A stretch of 64,000 nt of DNA from Myxococcales bacterium (GTDB taxonomy: Bacteria; Myxococcota_A; Polyangia; Haliangiales; Haliangiaceae), in contig JADKKI010000012.1 of the NCBI GenBank assembly GCA_016720595.1, forward strand, positions 1 through 64,000. Direction: 5' to 3'. The notes under the pieces were generated by a model that was given only the letters and a program-made list of their open reading frames with translations, had not been told where the DNA came from and made no database searches. Shown piece by piece: positions 59,811-64,000 of this stretch; the first letter of the stretch is position 1, and every line of letters begins with the position of its first letter. The position numbers and the translations under genes were made by a program.

Positions 59811-60566
59811 TCATTTTGGCGCGTCAGATTTATCTGACGGCGCCGGCGGGGGCTGTGGCACGTTCTTCGGAGCAGTCGGCGGCGCCACATCGGGCGTCGC
59901 CGTCTTCGCAGCTTCGTTGTCGAGGGTCGGCTGGGACGAGATCGGCATCTGGTTCGGGTACAGCTGGATCGATCGCTCCTCACCGGTCCGCGCGACCCCG
60001 GAGGCGGTCTCGTCGGGCTCGATCTGGAACGTGATGTACCCGGTCCCGATGTCCTTCACGACCGCCTTCTCGCGGCCGACGCAATCGCCTCGCTTGATGA
60101 TGTGGCCGAGGTTGCCGGCGTCCATCATCAGCACCTTGCGCTGCGTGCCCTGGGCGACGATGCCGACCAGGCGAAGGTCCGTATAGCTGTAGTTGGTGGC
60201 GACCATCTGATCGTCACGCGTGCACTTCTTCGTGATGTCGCGCGGCAGCTTGTTGTCCGAGGTGGGCCCGACGATGCCCTGGTTCAGGACGAACGACTGG
60301 AACGGATCGCGATTGCTCTGCTCCACCGCGAAGTCGCGCTCTTTAAAGACGTGCCGGATCCCCTTCTTCTCGTCGGGGTTGAGCACGCGATCCTCGACGC
60401 GAACGCGCGGGGTGAAGTTCGGAGGCGGCTTGGCGGGCTTGCCGCCCGGCTTGCCAGGCGCCGCGGCTCCGGCCTTCGGGGGCGGTGGCGCACCGGTCGG
60501 CTCGTCTTCGCCGCAACCGGCGGCGACCAGGGCGAGAGAGATCGGGAGCAGGTAGCGCATCTGCAT
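59811..60566 (-). CDS. pilP: Type IV pilus assembly lipoprotein PilP
   Basis: 251 residues from ATG 60566, inside the pilO stop (TGATG). Lipoprotein signal LLPISLALVAAGCGEDEP, a Pro/Gly/Lys-rich linker (residues 20-50), then the PilP domain RVEDRVLNPDEKK...YSYTDLRLVGIVAQGTQRKV and GHIIKRGDCVGREKAVVKDI. Binds PilN-PilO inside and the N0 domain of PilQ outside, linking the inner-membrane platform to the secretin. Pro/Ala-rich C-terminal tail. Confidence 0.93.
   Translation of the reverse strand: MQMRYLLPISLALVAAGCGEDEPTGAPPPPKAGAAAPGKPGGKPAKPPPNFTPRVRVEDRVLNPDEKKGIRHVFKERDFAVEQSNRDPFQSFVLNQGIVGPTSDNKLPRDITKKCTRDDQMVATNYSYTDLRLVGIVAQGTQRKVLMMDAGNLGHIIKRGDCVGREKAVVKDIGTGYITFQIEPDETASGVARTGEERSIQLYPNQMPISSQPTLDNEAAKTATPDVAPPTAPKNVPQPPPAPSDKSDAPK
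59822..59839 (-). promoter_or_regulatory. Perfect hairpin at the 3' end of pilP, followed by AT-rich tract
   Basis: CGTCAGAT-AA-ATCTGACG reading the minus strand: two perfect 8-bp arms across the last codons of pilP, followed downstream by runs of A and T. It resembles an imperfect terminator or an RNase-stabilising stem located between pilP and pilQ. A partial-termination role is inference. Confidence 0.45.
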
Positions 60567-61393
60567 CACATGCCTCCCTTCAGCTTGTCGGCACTGTCCG
60601 CGGGCGTCTTCGGATCCGCCACGCCATTGGTGCTCCGCTCGGTGCCCTTCTCGATCGCGTTCTCGGTGCGCGCCTTCGCGCCTGCGGGCGTGTTGGACGG
60701 CGGCATCGGCGCGGCCTTGTCGGCGGGCGCCGCCGCCTTCGGCGGATCACCCGGCTTGGCCGCCGGCTCCTCGGCCTTGTCTTCCTGGCGGAACGTGACG
60801 GCGACGAACTTCGCCGTCAGCGCGATCTCGCGGTTCTTCACCACCGGGTTGATCAACGAGAGGTTCTCGATCGAGATGATGCGCTCGCGCTCCTCGACGC
60901 CGGAGTCGCTCACCTGGAGCACGCCGCGCTGGATCAGCGACGCGAAGAACCGCTTGATCTGCATGAACGTGCCGGTGACCTCGATCTCCACCGGGACACG
61001 CACGAAGCTCTCGACCGGGCTCTCCGGCAGCTTCTTCCACTTGTTGATCTCGACGCCGGACTCGGTGACCTTGCGCTCGAGCGTCTCGAAGAACGCCGGG
61101 ACCTCCGCCTCGGTGGGGAGTGCCTTCTGGTTCTCCGTGATGATCTGCGTGAGCTCCTTCATCCGCGACTTGAGCTCTTCGTACTTCGGGATGTCGTCGC
61201 CGAGCTTCTTGTTGGTCGCCGCCTTGGTCGCGTTGTCGGCCTCGGCCGCCTCGACATCACGCGTGAGCGGCTTGAAGCCGAACTGCCAGTAGGCCAGCCC
61301 GCCGACGAGCCCGATCACGAGGAACACGAGCGCCTTCTTCGAGGCAGGGAGCCGCCCGAAGTCGGCCATCACGCCGCCGCTACTAGCCGCCAT
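60566..61393 (-). CDS. pilO: Type IV pilus inner-membrane protein PilO
   Basis: 275 residues from ATG 61393, overlapping the pilN stop (TAATG). One membrane helix KKALVFLVIGLVGGLAYWQF near the N-terminus, a coiled coil (EAAEADNATKAATNKKLGDD...), then the PilO ferredoxin-like core (EVPAFFETLERKVTESGVEI, VEIEVTGTFMQIKRFFASLI). A Pro/Ala/Lys-rich tail of about 60 residues is longer than usual. Pairs with PilN in the alignment complex. Confidence 0.93.
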   Translation of the reverse strand: MAASSGGVMADFGRLPASKKALVFLVIGLVGGLAYWQFGFKPLTRDVEAAEADNATKAATNKKLGDDIPKYEELKSRMKELTQIITENQKALPTEAEVPAFFETLERKVTESGVEINKWKKLPESPVESFVRVPVEIEVTGTFMQIKRFFASLIQRGVLQVSDSGVEERERIISIENLSLINPVVKNREIALTAKFVAVTFRQEDKAEEPAAKPGDPPKAAAPADKAAPMPPSNTPAGAKARTENAIEKGTERSTNGVADPKTPADSADKLKGGM

Positions 61394-62067
61394 TAGTAGG
61401 CCACCCTTCCGGTGATCGTGAACTTGTAATACTGGAGCCCGCTCTCCTTGTCGTTCATGCGCTCACCGCCCGCGGGTGTGACATCCATGAAGTAGACCGA
61501 TGCGGCGAGCCGCTTCGAGAGCTGGGTGACATCCGATTCGGACTGGGCGCCACCGTCGAGCTTGAACACACCGTTGGTGTCCACGAACGAGATCATCCAG
61601 ACGTGGCCTGGATCCCAGTCGGTGACGAACCGTTTGTTCGGATCGCTATCGGTGGTGTTGCCGGCGAGCTTCGCCATCGTCTCGGTCATCGTGGGCCCTT
61701 CCCGCGTGAGGACCTTGCCGAGCTCGTGGAGCACGTGGGCCGGCACGACCTTGGTCGCGAGCAGGCGGTTGATCGATTCGGCGCGCTTCTTCGACTGCTC
61801 TTCCGCCTTCTTGAGCTCGTCGTAGCCCTTGAGCGCCTTGGTCTTCTCGTTGATCTGCTGCTGCAGCTGCCCGTTGGCGTCCTTGACCTCGTGGAGGCGG
61901 CTGCGCTTGGGCATGTCGAGCGCGAAGTACACGCCGACCGCCGCCGCACCGAGCGCCGCGATGCCGATCAGGCCCTGCTTGGCCGAGGGATCGGAGGGCG
62001 AGGACGAGGAGGAGCTGGCGAAGCCTCGCTTCGCCTTCTTCTGAGGTAGGAGGTTTACCTTGATCAT
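61393..62067 (-). CDS. pilN: Type IV pilus inner-membrane protein PilN
   Basis: 224 residues from ATG 62067, four bases after the pilM stop. Starts MIKVNLLPQKKAKRG with the INLLP-type motif that docks into the PilM groove, a serine-rich spacer, a membrane helix GLIGIAALGAAAVGVYFALD, a coiled coil, and a PilN core (VTDWDPGHVWMISFVDTNGV, YYKFTITGRVAY). Partners PilM and PilO. Confidence 0.93.
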   Translation of the reverse strand: MIKVNLLPQKKAKRGFASSSSSSPSDPSAKQGLIGIAALGAAAVGVYFALDMPKRSRLHEVKDANGQLQQQINEKTKALKGYDELKKAEEQSKKRAESINRLLATKVVPAHVLHELGKVLTREGPTMTETMAKLAGNTTDSDPNKRFVTDWDPGHVWMISFVDTNGVFKLDGGAQSESDVTQLSKRLAASVYFMDVTPAGGERMNDKESGLQYYKFTITGRVAY

Positions 62068-62071
62068 GGCG

Positions 62072-63118
62072 CTACTTGTCTCCTGCCGCGCGCATCGCGA
62101 GGCCGACGCCGATCAGCGCCTCTGGTGAGTGCGCCCCGAGGTACATGCGGTCGAGCGTAGCGTCGATCTCGACCCTCCGCCACGCATCCGCGACCTCGAG
62201 GGGGAGCCGCGACCGGCGCTCGATGGCGCGGTGCAGCGAGCCGACCTTCGCGCTACCGCCCGCGAGGACGATGCGCGTGACGTTTGCATCGGCCGTGGTG
62301 GCGAGGAAGAAGTCCAGCGACCGCTGGAACTCGCCGGCCATGACCTCGGAGACACCGTCCATCACCTTGATGACCTCCTGCGGGACGACCCCGTCATCGG
62401 TCTGGTTGCCACCGACCTTGTAGGCCTCGGCCTCATCGGCGGCGATGCCGAGCTGCTTCTGGATCTCTTCGGTGAACGCGTTGCCACCGATCGTCACGTC
62501 GCGCGTGAACAGCGACACGCCGCTGCGCACGATGTTGATGTTCGAGATCGCGGCGCCGATGTTGATCAGCACCACCGTCTCGCGAGGATCCAGTGGGTAG
62601 TTCGCCTCGAAGCCGTTCTGACTCGCGAACGCCGCCACGTCGACGACCTGCGGGATCAGCCCGGCATCGCGGACGCACTGGATGTAATCGGCGACGACCT
62701 CCTTCTTGGCGGCGACGAGCAACAGCTCCGTCTGACCGCTGGAGTTCGCCGGGTTCGTGACGTGATAGTCGATCTCGACATCATCGCGTCCGAACGGAAT
62801 GTGGTGCTCCGCCTCTGCGCGGATGTTGGTCTGCAGCTGCTCGGCCGACATCTGCGGGACGCTGATCTTCTTGATGATGACGGAGTGACCCGCGATGGCG
62901 ATCGCGACGTCCTTCGTCTTCAACTTGAGACGTCCCCACAACTGTCGGACCGCGTCGGCGACTGCGCCTTGGTCCATGATCGTCCCGTCGACGATCGTCT
63001 GAGGTACCAGCGGTTGCATCCCGAAGGCCTGCAACGCATAGCCGGACCCCTTTTTGCGCAGCTGTACAACCTTGATGCTGCTGGAGCCGATGTCGAGCCC
63101 GATGCACTGTTTGGCCAT
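62072..63118 (-). CDS. pilM: Type IV pilus actin-like ATPase PilM
   Basis: 348 residues from ATG 63118. ASKHA fold: IGLDIGSSSIKVVQLRKKGS (phosphate-1), VPQMSAEQLQTNIRAEAEHH, VVLINIGAAISNINIVRSGV (phosphate-2), GGNAFTEEIQKQL and IVLAGGSAKVGSL (adenosine motif). A cytoplasmic ring that binds PilN. First gene of the pilMNOPQ operon. Confidence 0.95.
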   Translation of the reverse strand: MAKQCIGLDIGSSSIKVVQLRKKGSGYALQAFGMQPLVPQTIVDGTIMDQGAVADAVRQLWGRLKLKTKDVAIAIAGHSVIIKKISVPQMSAEQLQTNIRAEAEHHIPFGRDDVEIDYHVTNPANSSGQTELLLVAAKKEVVADYIQCVRDAGLIPQVVDVAAFASQNGFEANYPLDPRETVVLINIGAAISNINIVRSGVSLFTRDVTIGGNAFTEEIQKQLGIAADEAEAYKVGGNQTDDGVVPQEVIKVMDGVSEVMAGEFQRSLDFFLATTADANVTRIVLAGGSAKVGSLHRAIERRSRLPLEVADAWRRVEIDATLDRMYLGAHSPEALIGVGLAMRAAGDK

Positions 63119-63220
63119 GGAACCTCTGCAGACTGCCTCGGAGCTCTCGCCCGAAACCCGTCGAGAATAATGGTAGGGCGTTCTCGCGGAATCTCCAAAA
63201 ACTGTCTGCGCTTCGATAAG
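63119..63220. promoter_or_regulatory. pil operon upstream region
   Basis: 102 bases between the activator stop and pilM, same strand. It holds the only space for a pilM promoter. I looked for a sigma-54 -24/-12 element (GG-N10-GC) and found none convincing; TTTTTGGAG (about 63199-63191) and CATTAT (about 63172-63167) could be a loose -35/-10 pair. It also has to terminate or pass through activator transcription. Confidence 0.35.
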
Positions 63221-64000
63221 TCAGGTGATTCCGTACTCCTTCATTTTGTAGAGCAGCGCCCGGTGGCTGATCTCGAGGAGCTTGGCCGCATTCGTGCGGT
63301 TTCCTTGGGTTACGCCGAGGGCGCGGGCGATCAGGCTCGCCTCCAGCTCCCGGGTGGCCTTCTTGATCGAGAGCTCGGTGAGCGGGGTGTCGGTGCTCAC
63401 CACCGGCGCACGCACGTTCATCACGGTGCCCAAGAACGCCAGATCGACCGCCGGACCGTCGGACAGCACCAGGGCCCGCTCGAGCACGTTCTCGAGCTCG
63501 CGCACGTTTCCAGGCCACGGTTGCTGCTGGAGAGCCTCGATCACCTCGTCGGAGAGCTCGACGCCGGCGCGCCCGTGGCGCGTGGCGTGACGCTCGGTGA
63601 AGAACTTCGCGAGCTGCGGAATGTCCTCGGTGCGGTCGCGTAGCGGCGGCAGCGAGATCGGCACGACATTGAGCCGGTAGTACAGATCCTCGCGGAATCG
63701 ACCGGCCTCGATCTCCGCCTCGAGATCGCGCAGCGTGGCCGCGATCAACCGGACGTCGACCTTGATCGAGGCCGTGCCGCCGATCCGCCGGATCTCGCCC
63801 TCCTGGAGCGCGCGGAGCAGCTTCGCCTGCAGCGCCAGCGGCAGCTCGCCCACCTCGTCGAGGAACAGCGTCCCGCCATCGGCGTCCTCGAACAGCCCCG
63901 GCTTGTCGCGAGACGCATCCGTGAACGAGCCCTTCATATGCCCGAACAGCTCGCTCTCGAGGAGCGCGGCCGGGATCGCGGCACAGTTGATCGCCACGAA
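63221..64000 (-). CDS. Sigma-54-dependent activator (PilR/NtrC-like), N-terminus outside window
   Basis: The visible 260 residues are the AAA+ core and a Fis-type DNA-binding end: [60 protein letters not shown] (Walker B), [40 protein letters not shown], and a C-terminal helix-turn-helix [20 protein letters not shown]. The loop that contacts sigma-54 (GAFTGA) reads GSFTDA. The receiver or sensor part is beyond 64000. Adjacency to pilMNOPQ suggests a pilus regulator, but this is not shown by a sigma-54 promoter here. Confidence 0.88.
   Translation of the reverse strand, partial: FVAINCAAIPAALLESELFGHMKGSFTDASRDKPGLFEDADGGTLFLDEVGELPLALQAKLLRALQEGEIRRIGGTASIKVDVRLIAATLRDLEAEIEAGRFREDLYYRLNVVPISLPPLRDRTEDIPQLAKFFTERHATRHGRAGVELSDEVIEALQQQPWPGNVRELENVLERALVLSDGPAVDLAFLGTVMNVRAPVVSTDTPLTELSIKKATRELEASLIARALGVTQGNRTNAAKLLEISHRALLYKMKEYGIT

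Noticed and set aside
63119..63220. Sigma-54 promoter upstream of pilM
   Set aside because: No GG-N10-GC element with the right flanks could be found in the 102 bases.

Overview
The window looks like the chromosome of a high-GC Gram-negative bacterium, most likely a myxobacterium-type member of the Myxococcota. Pointers are the pilM-N-O-P-Q block followed directly by an aroK-aroB fusion, a roadblock/LC7 (MglB-like) protein, many cysteine-rich lipoproteins unknown outside such genomes, and strong GC3 codon bias. Family-level placement is inference from gene content only.

Layout. (1) Positions 1-13972 are accessory DNA: a partial gene with a C-terminal HEPN motif, a PLD-like protein, a DEAD/DEAH helicase with a DUF1998-type end, a large partner protein (together most like the DruE/DruH pair of Druantia type III defence), then small excisionase-like and zinc-ribbon genes, a G-rich non-coding stretch and a tyrosine recombinase ending 6 bp from the 3' end of tRNA-Gly(CCC). 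This is the integrase end of a tRNA-integrated genomic island; the other end lies to the left of the window. (2) 14.0-21.3 kb is ordinary chromosome: ArsR/SRPBCC pair with its own operator, MBL-fold protein, Ppx/GppA, plant-type enoyl-ACP reductase, a TonB-dependent receptor and lipoproteins. (3) 21.5-41.2 kb is an aryl-polyene-type (APE) biosynthetic cluster: aromatic amino acid ammonia-lyase, acyl-adenylating enzyme fused to a dehydratase, two acyl carrier proteins, two ketosynthases plus a chain-length-factor-type ketosynthase, ketoreductase, second dehydratase, two acyltransferases, glycosyltransferase, polysaccharide deacetylase, LolA, MMPL exporter, membrane proteins, methyltransferase and FAD oxidoreductase. 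Most neighbouring genes overlap by 1-11 bases, so they form long minus-strand operons, interrupted by two plus-strand genes at 31.4-33.2 kb. (4) 41.2-47.1 kb holds purU, hypothetical lipoproteins, fumC and a GNAT. (5) 47.1-55.4 kb is a large TPR protein, accC-accB-aroQ-roadblock, a lipoprotein and aroKB. (6) 55.4-64.0 kb is the type IV pilus operon pilMNOPQ, preceded by a sigma-54 activator that runs off the window. PilQ is about 1417 residues because a roughly 665-residue Ala/Lys/Glu coiled coil sits between its two AMIN domains.

Data quality matters here. Reading frames are broken many times at 0-10 kb, 25-38.6 kb and 50.4-51 kb, including in accC, which should be essential, while the rest of the window is clean. 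The breaks are therefore most simply uncorrected one-base indels. Coordinates and products of the broken genes were pieced together across frames and are approximate.
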